DNA of 64,000 nt, taken from NCBI GenBank assembly GCA_026413225.1, contig CM048591.1, positions 37,107,803 to 37,171,802 of the forward strand, read 5' to 3'. The notes under the pieces are model-generated. The model had not been told where the DNA came from and searched no databases. It was given only the letters and a program-made list of their open reading frames with translations. Source of the DNA: Otis tarda. Lineage: Eukaryota > Chordata > Aves > Otidiformes > Otididae. A program made the position numbers and the translations under genes. How positions within the stretch are numbered: the first letter of the stretch is position 1; the number at the start of each line of letters is the position of its first letter. Shown here in pieces: positions 63,501-64,000 of this stretch.

Positions 63501-63718
63501 CTAGGAAGTGAAAAAGTCATTAAAAGAGTCAGTAAAAGGGACCTAAATCTATACGTGTGTTAGTAAAATTACTAAGGAGAATACTCTCAGGTCCCTTCCA
63601 CTCTAGACTGTGCAAATTAATGTCATTTGTCCTTGTCTTCACAGTTACGCTTCTGGCCTTGAGATCCCTTGCAGAGTTCAAGAGGAAAGCAGTGTGGACT
63701 AAAGCCTACAGGTGGTAG
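383..63718 (+). CDS. FOCAD: FOCAD (focadhesin), 3' part of gene, 31 exons to the stop codon
   Basis: This is the overall gene span; the coding exons are listed separately. Joined in order they give one uninterrupted frame of about 1263 codons ending in TAG at 63716-63718. Peptides such as [44 protein letters not shown] and the C-terminal [10 protein letters not shown] match what I remember of vertebrate focadhesin. The protein is a large helical-repeat (HEAT/armadillo-like) cytoplasmic protein. The segment here should cover the end of the DUF3730 region and the whole C-terminal Focadhesin (DUF3028) region. In the literature FOCAD is linked to focal adhesions and vinculin, and to stability of the SKI mRNA-surveillance complex; loss in humans causes childhood liver disease. 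The 5' end of the gene is outside the window. No frameshift or premature stop was seen, so the gene looks functional. Domain limits are from memory, not from a search. Confidence 0.95.
1733..1815 (-). repeat. CR1 LINE 3' tail fragment, antisense
   Basis: The stretch ATCATAGAATAG followed by GGGTTGGAAGGGACCT and AAAGGTCATCTAG is the reverse complement of the conserved CR1 3' end. Similarity fades after about 80 bp, so only the tail remains. It is inserted opposite to FOCAD. Confidence 0.75.
4761..5426 (-). other. Unrecognised antisense open frame, 221 codons
   Basis: This frame opens with ATG at 5424-5426 and runs 221 codons on the strand opposite FOCAD. The product is basic in its middle part (lysine and arginine clusters around residues 125-140) and shows no domain, signal peptide or membrane segment that I recognise. 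It has no visible promoter and no neighbouring exon. Long chance frames are uncommon in AT-rich introns, so it is recorded, but I do not claim that it is a gene. It could be a decayed retrocopy or simple chance. Confidence 0.15.
6978..7062. repeat. G/T-rich low-complexity tract
   Basis: A run of G and T contains a stretch of ten G interrupted by one C (GGGGGGGGGGCGG type) followed by repeated GGT/GTTT units and a T-run. It is simple sequence inside the 11 kb intron with no coding content. Confidence 0.7.
9150..9154. repeat. Target-site duplication CAATT (left copy)
   Basis: CAATT directly precedes the LTR at 9155 and recurs exactly at 9765-9769 directly after its last base. This fixes both ends of the insertion. 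Confidence 0.8.
9155..9764 (-). mobile_element. Solo LTR of an avian endogenous retrovirus (ERVL-like), antisense to FOCAD
   Basis: On the minus strand the element begins TGTCCTGGTTTTGGCAGG and ends CCATCACA, giving TG...CA ends over 610 bp. It is flanked by an exact 5-bp direct repeat CAATT (9150-9154 and 9765-9769), the target-site duplication. A minus-strand TATATAAC box lies near 9525-9535, beside a TGACGT-like element. The sequence matches the abundant avian TGTCCTGGTTT LTR family as I remember it; 5-bp duplications fit ERVL. No internal retroviral genes are present, so it is a recombination-derived solo LTR. Confidence 0.85.
9765..9769. repeat. Target-site duplication CAATT (right copy)
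   Basis: This is the exact copy of 9150-9154, abutting the CCAGGACA end of the LTR. Confidence 0.8.
10190..10592 (+). mobile_element. CR1 LINE 3' end, sense orientation, 5'-truncated
   Basis: The translation contains [18 protein letters not shown], then [20 protein letters not shown] and [16 protein letters not shown], which is the extreme C-terminus of CR1 ORF2. The 3' UTR signature GGTCCCTTCCAACTC and a degenerate ATTCTATG-type tail end near 10592. The 5' break is near 10190. It is the only CR1 copy in the window that lies in the same direction as FOCAD. The open frame is a remnant, not a gene. Confidence 0.9.
11606..11740 (+). CDS. FOCAD: FOCAD exon 2 of the window
   Basis: Acceptor CTTTCTCTCCAG ends at 11605 and donor GTATGT starts at 11741. 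The exon has 45 whole codons, phase 0 to phase 0, reading [15 protein letters not shown] through [11 protein letters not shown]. This is one of the best conserved parts of the protein as I remember it. A 387-bp intron without recognisable features follows. Confidence 0.93.
12128..12178 (+). CDS. FOCAD: FOCAD exon 3 of the window (51 bp)
   Basis: A small exon of 17 whole codons, [17 protein letters not shown], lies between the acceptor TTTATAG ending at 12127 and the donor GTAGGT at 12179. Both borders are phase 0, so skipping would not shift the frame. The following 656-bp intron holds nothing I recognise. Confidence 0.9.
12835..12918 (+). CDS. FOCAD: FOCAD exon 4 of the window
   Basis: The exon has 28 codons, [15 protein letters not shown] to TILHLPEQ, phase 0 to 0. 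Acceptor TTAATTTTCTAG ends at 12834. The donor GTAGTG at 12919 is weaker than average. The sequence fits a helical-repeat turn followed by the start of an acidic linker. Confidence 0.9.
12919..14373 (+). other. FOCAD: FOCAD intron, 1.5 kb
   Basis: AT-rich intron sequence with no repeat family, RNA gene or further exon that I can recognise. Confidence 0.7.
14374..14509 (+). CDS. FOCAD: FOCAD exon 5 of the window (acidic linker)
   Basis: The exon reads [20 protein letters not shown] then [20 protein letters not shown] and ASVLG, with one base left over. The dense Asp/Glu run at about residues 6-23 of the exon is probably a disordered loop between helical repeats. Acceptor TCGTTCAG ends at 14373. 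The donor GTATAA at 14510 is weak, and a long C-rich tract begins about 80 bp downstream, which may affect splicing. Confidence 0.92.
14588..14682. repeat. C-rich/pyrimidine tract (G-run on minus strand)
   Basis: Long runs of C, separated by short T, G or A interruptions, fill most of this stretch, which is followed by more C/T runs. On the minus strand this gives several runs of four or more G in close succession, the pattern that can fold as a G-quadruplex. In the FOCAD transcript it is C-rich and could bind poly(C) proteins. No coding content. Confidence 0.75.
15375..15545 (+). CDS. FOCAD: FOCAD exon 6 of the window: candidate extra cassette exon, 171 bp
   Basis: Acceptor TATTTTCCCCTAG ends at 15374 and a strong donor GTATGT begins at 15546. 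The exon starts with two bases and ends with one base of split codons, so it is symmetric. It adds 57 codons ([55 protein letters not shown]) without a stop. If it is skipped, exon 5 joins exon 7 in frame to give [13 protein letters not shown]. That direct join is what I remember from mammalian FOCAD, so this exon may be optional or lineage-specific. The amphipathic, helix-forming composition looks like real protein. I do not recognise the peptide in another family. Confidence 0.65.
15546..17023 (+). other. FOCAD: FOCAD intron, 1.5 kb
   Basis: Intronic sequence. A minus-strand open frame of 121 codons (16117-16482) looks like chance low-complexity sequence rich in lysine and serine. No repeat family recognised. 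Confidence 0.65.
17024..17212 (+). CDS. FOCAD: FOCAD exon 7 of the window
   Basis: A pyrimidine-rich acceptor ending GCACTTCATGCAG (17023) and donor GTGAGC (17213) bound 189 bp with phase 2-in, 1-out. The exon reads [20 protein letters not shown], then [20 protein letters not shown] and [16 protein letters not shown]. The KQEM-NMPRG-YHSAL segment is a hallmark of focadhesin as I remember it. A 251-bp intron follows. Confidence 0.95.
17464..17585 (+). CDS. FOCAD: FOCAD exon 8 of the window
   Basis: Acceptor CTCTCTCTTTAAG ends at 17463 and donor GTAAAT starts at 17586. The exon completes the split Ala codon and reads [20 protein letters not shown] then [20 protein letters not shown], ending on a codon boundary before the 8.4 kb intron. 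Confidence 0.95.
17586..25980 (+). other. FOCAD: FOCAD intron, 8.4 kb
   Basis: A long AT-rich intron. The only structured element I can propose is a tentative minus-strand LTR near 19122-19507. No CR1 copy, RNA gene or additional in-frame exon was found. Joining the flanking exons gives the continuous peptide [15 protein letters not shown]. Confidence 0.75.
19122..19507 (-). mobile_element. Possible solo LTR, antisense (tentative)
   Basis: Read on the minus strand, this has a TATA-like TATATAAATA near 19275-19285, then AATAAA (19193-19203) about 85 bp on, then a short tail ending GGGACAACA. That spacing is what a retroviral U3-R-U5 shows. The 5' end is unclear: TGTGAATGG at 19507 is a guess, and I found no target-site duplication. 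It may be ordinary AT-rich sequence. Confidence 0.3.
25981..26073 (+). CDS. FOCAD: FOCAD exon 9 of the window
   Basis: Acceptor TGTGTTGCGCAG ends at 25980 and donor GTAATT starts at 26074. The exon is 31 codons in phase 0/0, [18 protein letters not shown] to GRTYSAVLQ. The SEWHR motif with following hydrophobic residues is conserved in focadhesins as I remember them. Confidence 0.94.
26074..28741 (+). other. FOCAD: FOCAD intron, 2.7 kb
   Basis: Contains an antisense CR1 fragment (27681-28106). The stretch 26640-27030 is less AT-rich, has several TAATTA/ATTA cores and looks less random than its surroundings, but no function can be assigned. Confidence 0.7.
27681..28106 (-). mobile_element. 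CR1 LINE 3' end, antisense, 5'-truncated
   Basis: It starts with TAGAATCATAGAAGG (reverse complement of the CR1 tail), followed by GGTCGTCTAGTCCAACCCC and the CTCTCAGCCTGTCCTCATAG segment that corresponds to the CR1 ORF2 C-terminus on the minus strand. Similarity stops near AGCCCTAT at 28106. The minus-strand frame is broken, so it is an old copy. Confidence 0.9.
28742..28830 (+). CDS. FOCAD: FOCAD exon 10 of the window
   Basis: Acceptor CTGTAATTCTGCAG ends at 28741 and a consensus donor GTAAGT starts at 28831. The exon reads [20 protein letters not shown] then QYKQFTAWL, ending with two bases of the Trp codon completed in the next exon. The charged, glutamate-rich helix is typical of this part of the protein. 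Confidence 0.94.
28831..30970 (+). other. FOCAD: FOCAD intron, 2.1 kb
   Basis: AT-rich intron with short A-runs (around 28945-28975). No repeat family or gene recognised. Confidence 0.65.
30971..31012 (+). CDS. FOCAD: FOCAD exon 11 of the window (42 bp)
   Basis: A very short exon between the acceptor TTTCTGTTACAG and the donor GTAAGA. It completes Trp and reads [13 protein letters not shown] plus two bases of Lys. It was found by phase continuity: exon 10 ends with two bases and exon 12 begins with one, and only this 42-bp piece joins them in frame with the expected W-VRDMLTD peptide. Confidence 0.92.
31102..31150. repeat. Perfect 21-bp inverted repeat with 7-nt loop
   Basis: The left arm is 31102-31122 (starts TATTTCACATG, ends CTACCATTC) and the right arm 31130-31150 is its exact reverse complement. 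The loop is AGGAAAT. It lies 90 bp downstream of the exon 11 donor in a 675-bp intron. Transcribed, it would make a strong hairpin. It is not recognised as a known microRNA or transposon end. Confidence 0.85.
31688..31796 (+). CDS. FOCAD: FOCAD exon 12 of the window
   Basis: Acceptor CCTTTTTCTGTCCAG ends at 31687 and donor GTGAGT starts at 31797. After the split Lys codon it reads [20 protein letters not shown], then [16 protein letters not shown]. The DSPVVKGN motif is highly conserved in focadhesin as I remember it. A 501-bp intron with nothing recognisable follows. Confidence 0.95.
32298..32414 (+). CDS. FOCAD: FOCAD exon 13 of the window
   Basis: Acceptor TTGTTTTTTGCAG ends at 32297 and donor GTATGT starts at 32415. 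The exon is 39 codons in phase 0/0, [20 protein letters not shown] then [19 protein letters not shown]. Confidence 0.94.
32415..34257 (+). other. FOCAD: FOCAD intron, 1.8 kb
   Basis: AT-rich, with an A-run of about 17 bases near 33463-33479. No transposable element or gene recognised. Confidence 0.65.
34258..34496 (+). CDS. FOCAD: FOCAD exon 14 of the window (239 bp)
   Basis: Acceptor TATGTTTTTCTAG ends at 34257 and donor GTAAGG starts at 34497. The exon reads [60 protein letters not shown] and [19 protein letters not shown], ending two bases into a Ser codon. This is the most recognisable focadhesin block in the window: an alanine/leucine-rich helical repeat pair, a lysine-rich helix and a glycine-rich turn. 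Confidence 0.97.
34497..35715 (+). other. FOCAD: FOCAD intron, 1.2 kb
   Basis: AT-rich intron. Around 35165-35220 there are short overlapping direct repeats built from CATTAAGTACA and GTACATGTTTTGT. No gene or transposon recognised. Confidence 0.65.
35716..35805 (+). CDS. FOCAD: FOCAD exon 15 of the window
   Basis: Acceptor TTGGTTTTGTAG ends at 35715 and donor GTGAGT starts at 35806. It completes Ser and reads [20 protein letters not shown] then CCFDTSLEY, with two bases of Asn left. It precedes the 6.5 kb intron that carries the CpG-rich island. Confidence 0.95.
36679..36762. repeat. AT-rich simple sequence ending in a short CA run
   Basis: Repeated ATAAATAT/ATATAT units are followed by GCATATATAGC and ACACACACAC. 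Low-complexity DNA with no coding content. Confidence 0.7.
37848..38972 (-). mobile_element. Solo LTR of an avian endogenous retrovirus (1.1 kb), antisense to FOCAD
   Basis: On the minus strand it begins TGGTTTTGTTTAGTGAGG and passes through GGCCGAGCCAATTGG, a TATTTAAG box near 38800 and a series of GCAGCCCATGG-type units. It then reaches an AATAAA near 38040, a GTTTTGCCCGTGACAG stretch and an end near TACA. This matches a widespread avian ERV LTR family as I remember it. There is no internal viral gene. The exact ends are approximate, because no clean target-site duplication was found. Overlapping open frames of up to 167 codons inside it reflect its GC-rich content, not genes. Confidence 0.8.
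38263..38499. repeat. Degenerate tandem units inside the LTR
   Basis: Six copies of a CAC/TGGGCTGCAG-like core start at 38263, 38312, 38356, 38407, 38446 and 38488, spaced 39 to 51 bp. Between cores the text CTGCTCC-GTGTGG recurs. This is a variable minisatellite-like block belonging to the LTR family. Confidence 0.7.
39190..39460. promoter_or_regulatory. Intragenic CpG-rich island, candidate regulatory element
   Basis: By hand count there are about 25 CpG dinucleotides in about 260 bp, most of them after 39296, in an otherwise CpG-poor gene. It includes several CCGCCCC/GGGCGG Sp1-type boxes and a strong CTCF-like core at 39382-39395. It lies about 220 bp beyond the LTR and seems separate from it. 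It could be an internal promoter, an enhancer or a chromatin boundary. Flanking open frames (39142-39609) have no recognised product. Confidence 0.5.
39382..39395 (-). promoter_or_regulatory. CTCF-like binding site
   Basis: CTGCCCCCTAGCGG on the + strand is CCGCTAGGGGGCAG on the minus strand, one base from the CCACTAGGGGGCAG form of the vertebrate CTCF core. It sits inside the CpG-rich island, where methylation could control binding. Recognised by eye only. Confidence 0.55.
42342..42489 (+). CDS. FOCAD: FOCAD exon 16 of the window
   Basis: Acceptor TCTTCTCTTTAAG ends at 42341 and donor GTACAA starts at 42490. It completes Asn and reads [40 protein letters not shown] and EDQSRWVQE. The [19 protein letters not shown] stretch is close to identical to human FOCAD as I remember it. 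Confidence 0.96.
42490..44438 (+). other. FOCAD: FOCAD intron, 1.9 kb
   Basis: AT-rich intron with a short AAT microsatellite (44158-44173) and a T14 tract immediately before the next acceptor. No gene or transposon recognised. Confidence 0.65.
44439..44558 (+). CDS. FOCAD: FOCAD exon 17 of the window
   Basis: Acceptor T14-CAG ends at 44438. The exon is 40 codons in phase 0/0, [20 protein letters not shown] then [20 protein letters not shown]. The donor CAG|GTCCTA is weak (no A at +3 or +4, no G at +5), so inclusion may depend on other signals; skipping would keep the frame. Confidence 0.94.
44559..45502 (+). other. FOCAD: FOCAD intron, 0.9 kb
   Basis: AT-rich, with an A-run, a short G-run and GAAA repeats at 45102-45140. 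Nothing else recognised. Confidence 0.6.
45503..45625 (+). CDS. FOCAD: FOCAD exon 18 of the window
   Basis: Acceptor TTTCACCTTACAG ends at 45502 and donor GTAAAG starts at 45626. The exon is 41 codons in phase 0/0, [20 protein letters not shown] then [20 protein letters not shown] and E. The [22 protein letters not shown] pattern is diagnostic of focadhesin. The next intron (793 bp) shows no feature. Confidence 0.96.
46419..46496 (+). CDS. FOCAD: FOCAD exon 19 of the window
   Basis: Acceptor ATTATGCTTGCAG ends at 46418 and donor GTGAGA starts at 46497. The exon is 26 codons in phase 0/0, [20 protein letters not shown] then ERAIIQ. The following 386-bp intron ends in a long T/C tract. Confidence 0.94.
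46883..46954 (+). CDS. FOCAD: FOCAD exon 20 of the window
   Basis: Acceptor CCTCTCCCTTTGGCAG ends at 46882 and donor GTAAGA starts at 46955. The exon is 24 codons in phase 0/0, [20 protein letters not shown] then TLTQ. It is separated from the next exon by only 166 bp. Confidence 0.94.
47121..47223 (+). CDS. FOCAD: FOCAD exon 21 of the window
   Basis: Acceptor ATTGTCTCAACAG ends at 47120 and donor GTAAGA starts at 47224. It reads [20 protein letters not shown] then [14 protein letters not shown], ending one base into a Val codon completed by exon 22 across the CR1-bearing intron. Confidence 0.94.
48011..49198 (-). mobile_element. CR1 LINE, 3' 1.2 kb, antisense to FOCAD
   Basis: The + strand starts CATAGAATCATAGAACAG (tail, reverse complement) and continues through the CR1 3' UTR into ORF2 sequence. 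Similarity fades near CCCCGACATG at 49198, where the copy is 5'-truncated. It is the longest transposon copy in the window. A small deletion relative to the CR1 pattern I remember lies near 49150-49180. Confidence 0.95.
48098..49036 (-). pseudogene. CR1 ORF2 C-terminal remnant (reverse transcriptase), catalytic motif lost
   Basis: An open minus-strand frame of 312 codons carries the back half of CR1 reverse transcriptase and the C-terminal tail: [78 protein letters not shown] and [20 protein letters not shown]. The catalytic box expected as FADD reads FAHN at residues 46-49, so both metal-binding aspartates are replaced. The endonuclease and the front of the polymerase are missing. It is a dead copy although the frame is still open. 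The 357-codon + strand frame over the same DNA is a shadow. Confidence 0.88.
49235..49315 (+). CDS. FOCAD: FOCAD exon 22 of the window
   Basis: Acceptor TTTGTCTTCACAG ends at 49234 and donor GTAAGA starts at 49316. It completes Val and reads [20 protein letters not shown] then IESGKK, ending one base into Gly. The acceptor, pyrimidine tract and any branch point must lie in the ~36 bp left between the CR1 copy and the exon, for example the TATAAAC at 49209-49215. Confidence 0.94.
49316..50411 (+). other. FOCAD: FOCAD intron, 1.1 kb
   Basis: AT-rich intron with no recognised feature. Confidence 0.6.
50412..50540 (+). CDS. FOCAD: FOCAD exon 23 of the window
   Basis: Acceptor AATCTTCTGTTGTAG ends at 50411 and donor GTAAGA starts at 50541. 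It completes Gly and reads [40 protein letters not shown] and NF. The [20 protein letters not shown] pattern is strongly conserved in vertebrate focadhesin as I remember it. Confidence 0.96.
50541..53304 (+). other. FOCAD: FOCAD intron, 2.8 kb
   Basis: AT-rich intron without recognisable repeats. Short minus-strand open frames at 52744-53123 have no gene-like features. Confidence 0.65.
53305..53420 (+). CDS. FOCAD: FOCAD exon 24 of the window
   Basis: Acceptor TTTTCTTCTGCTTCAG ends at 53304 and donor GTACGT starts at 53421. It completes Gly and reads [20 protein letters not shown] then [18 protein letters not shown]. The [11 protein letters not shown] motif is a focadhesin hallmark. Confidence 0.95.
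53421..54692 (+). other. FOCAD: FOCAD intron, 1.3 kb
   Basis: AT-rich, with an A-run of about 14 bases at 53750-53762. Nothing else recognised. Confidence 0.6.
54693..54953 (+). CDS. FOCAD: FOCAD exon 25 of the window (261 bp)
   Basis: Acceptor TTTGCTTTTCAG ends at 54692 and donor GTAAGC starts at 54954. The exon is 87 codons in phase 0/0. It reads [40 protein letters not shown], a [20 protein letters not shown] block and [20 protein letters not shown], then LLPNEFQ. The initial Met is internal, not a start codon. This is the largest exon here and the more divergent part of the C-terminal domain. A 629-bp intron follows. Confidence 0.95.
55583..55672 (+). CDS. FOCAD: FOCAD exon 26 of the window
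   Basis: Acceptor ACTTTTCTGTTTCCAG ends at 55582 and donor GTAATG starts at 55673. The exon is 30 codons in phase 0/0, [20 protein letters not shown] then [10 protein letters not shown]. Confidence 0.94.
55673..56809 (+). other. FOCAD: FOCAD intron, 1.1 kb
   Basis: No recognised feature in this intron. Confidence 0.6.
56810..56987 (+). CDS. FOCAD: FOCAD exon 27 of the window
   Basis: Acceptor AATTGCATTTGCAG ends at 56809 and donor GTAAGG starts at 56988. It reads [40 protein letters not shown] and [19 protein letters not shown], ending one base into Gly. NIEKA-F-K-YL-SQGR-PL-NL and QARIVSH-NT-type motifs are conserved in this family as I remember it. Confidence 0.96.
57881..58536 (-). mobile_element. 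CR1 LINE 3' part, antisense, 5'-truncated
   Basis: It starts AGAATCATAGAATAGTTAGG (tail, reverse complement). A minus-strand frame (58283-58522) still reads [38 protein letters not shown] and [13 protein letters not shown], the ORF2 segment just before its C-terminus; further on the frame is broken. The sequence stops matching near CTCATGTTGAGG at about 58536. Confidence 0.92.
58886..59482 (-). mobile_element. Solo LTR, same avian family as 9155-9764, antisense
   Basis: The minus strand begins TGTCCTGGTGTCAGCTGGG and ends CCATGACA, about 597 bp. The minus-strand TATA box TATATAAG lies near 59232-59240. Shared blocks with the copy at 9155 include GGTTTAACCC/GGTTTAGCCC, GAGAGAATTGGGAAG, ATGGGTTGA-AT-AAGACAGTTTACTA, GTGACCGATACA and CCCAGCTTC-TGCATCTGCA. 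The 5-bp flanks (ATGAT and GTTAT) agree at only three positions, so the duplication has decayed or the ends are slightly off. Confidence 0.8.
59055..59095. repeat. AAT-type microsatellite inside LTR
   Basis: GGTAATAATAATAATATC followed by another AATAATATATA run, inside the LTR at 58886-59482. Confidence 0.7.
59697..59794 (+). CDS. FOCAD: FOCAD exon 28 of the window
   Basis: Acceptor TTCTTTTTATAG ends at 59696 and donor GTACAT starts at 59795. It completes Gly and reads [20 protein letters not shown] then [28 protein letters not shown] is near-identical to human as I remember it. An 856-bp intron without features follows. Confidence 0.96.
60651..60902 (+). CDS. FOCAD: FOCAD exon 29 of the window (252 bp)
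   Basis: Acceptor TTTTCTTGTTTAG ends at 60650 and donor GTAAAA starts at 60903. The exon is 84 codons in phase 0/0: [40 protein letters not shown], a variable charged stretch, then [20 protein letters not shown] and WKEQTQK. The hydrophobic start could be mistaken for a membrane segment but belongs to the helical repeats in known family members. No signal peptide context. Confidence 0.96.
60903..62078 (+). other. FOCAD: FOCAD intron, 1.2 kb
   Basis: AT-rich intron with no recognised feature. Confidence 0.6.
62079..62154 (+). CDS. FOCAD: FOCAD exon 30 of the window
   Basis: Acceptor TTTCAATCTTTAG ends at 62078 and donor GTAGTA starts at 62155. It reads [20 protein letters not shown] then MNLLK, ending one base into Val. 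It joins the preceding [10 protein letters not shown] to give the family's conserved EQTQKFIDWL junction. Confidence 0.95.
62155..63644 (+). other. FOCAD: FOCAD last intron, 1.5 kb
   Basis: AT-rich. A stretch at 63590-63606 (AGGTCCCTTCCACTC) resembles a CR1 3' end motif but lacks any further CR1 sequence. Nothing else recognised. Confidence 0.6.
63645..63718 (+). CDS. FOCAD: FOCAD last coding exon with stop
   Basis: Acceptor TTGTCTTCACAG ends at 63644. It completes Val and reads [20 protein letters not shown] then YRW, then TAG at 63716-63718. The C-terminus KAVWT-AY-W agrees with vertebrate focadhesin as I remember it, so the protein ends at its normal place. Confidence 0.96.
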
Positions 63719-64000
63719 CTGCATGCTGTATCTTACCCAATGAAGAACATTGTTCATACTTGAAAGCATACATACTACTACTACTCAGACATCGAGACTA
63801 CCAATTTCAAAGAGGTTTCCTATCAGAAAGTTTTGGTGGGTTTTTTTTTTGGTTTTTTTTTTGGTTTTTTTTTTTTAATTCCTTTTACCTCCTCTCAAAG
63901 ACTCATAAGATGAAAGCCAGTATTTTGCTTCTCACTGACAGGGTGTTTTATTTTACAAACCACCTAACATGATTTGAGCTGTTCTGAATCTAAATGAGAA
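63719..64000 (+). other. FOCAD: FOCAD 3' UTR, start only
   Basis: The sequence after the stop codon is presumed to be 3' UTR. No AATAAA or ATTAAA polyadenylation signal occurs before the right edge, so the UTR probably continues outside. It contains a T-run array broken by GG (63839-63876). Confidence 0.7.
63839..63876. repeat. T-run array with GG interruptions in the 3' UTR
   Basis: Three runs of about 10 to 14 T are separated by GG, giving a (T)nGG pattern of three units. In the mature mRNA it would be a U-rich element. Confidence 0.75.

Noticed and set aside
63588-63608. Possible CR1 tail before the last exon
   Set aside because: Only about 15 bases resemble the CR1 3' end, and no ATTCTATG tail follows.
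1-64000. microRNA mir-491, known as an intronic microRNA of human FOCAD
   Set aside because: As I recall it lies in an early intron of the gene, upstream of this window, and I saw no hairpin here that I could identify as it.
1-64000. Minor-spliceosome (U12) introns
   Set aside because: All 30 donors begin GT with U2-like or weak U2-like context; no GTATCCTT or ATATCCTT donor was found.
1-64000. CRISPR arrays, bacterial operons, tRNA or rRNA genes
   Set aside because: No spaced direct repeats, ribosome-binding context or cloverleaf pattern; the sequence is plainly vertebrate intron-exon DNA.

Overview
The window is a stretch of bird genome, about 64 kb, lying almost entirely inside one large gene read on the + strand: the 3' two thirds of FOCAD (focadhesin, KIAA1797). 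Thirty-one coding exons were placed by hand from 383 to 63718. Each has AG/GT borders, and the codon phase is consistent through the whole chain. Together they give about 1263 codons and a stop at 63716-63718. From memory, human FOCAD has about 1800 residues, so roughly the first 590 residues (promoter and N-terminal exons) lie upstream of this window. The 3' UTR begins at 63719 and runs off the right edge. The organism is called a bird because the interspersed repeats are CR1 LINEs with ATTCTATG-type 3' tails and solo LTRs of avian ERV families. The 9p21-like block holding FOCAD is on chromosome Z in chicken, so this is probably Z-linked; that is inference only.

Layout: 1-382 intron; 383-509 exon 1 of the window; 510-11605 an 11 kb intron holding a CR1 tail fragment, a solo LTR with an exact 5-bp target duplication (9155-9764) and a sense CR1 3' end; 11606-17585 a run of seven exons, including a 171-bp phase-matched exon at 15375-15545 that I do not remember in mammalian FOCAD; 17586-25980 an 8.4 kb intron with one tentative LTR; 25981-35805 seven exons; 35806-42341 a 6.5 kb intron with a 1.1 kb solo LTR and a separate CpG-rich island carrying a near-consensus CTCF site; 42342-56987 twelve exons, one of which (49235) begins about 36 bp from the end of a 1.2 kb CR1 copy; 56988-59696 an intron with another CR1 and another solo LTR; 59697-63718 the last four exons.

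FOCAD is a very long alpha-helical (HEAT/armadillo-like) cytoplasmic protein. It has been reported at focal adhesions and as a partner that stabilises the SKI mRNA-decay complex; the plant relative RST1 also links SKI to the exosome. I see no second protein-coding host gene, no tRNA or rRNA, and no CRISPR. The remaining open frames are chance frames, LTR or CR1 sequence, or unrecognised. The observations most worth checking are the extra in-frame exon, the intronic CpG island with its CTCF site, a perfect 21-bp inverted repeat at 31102-31150, and the CR1 copy abutting an exon acceptor.
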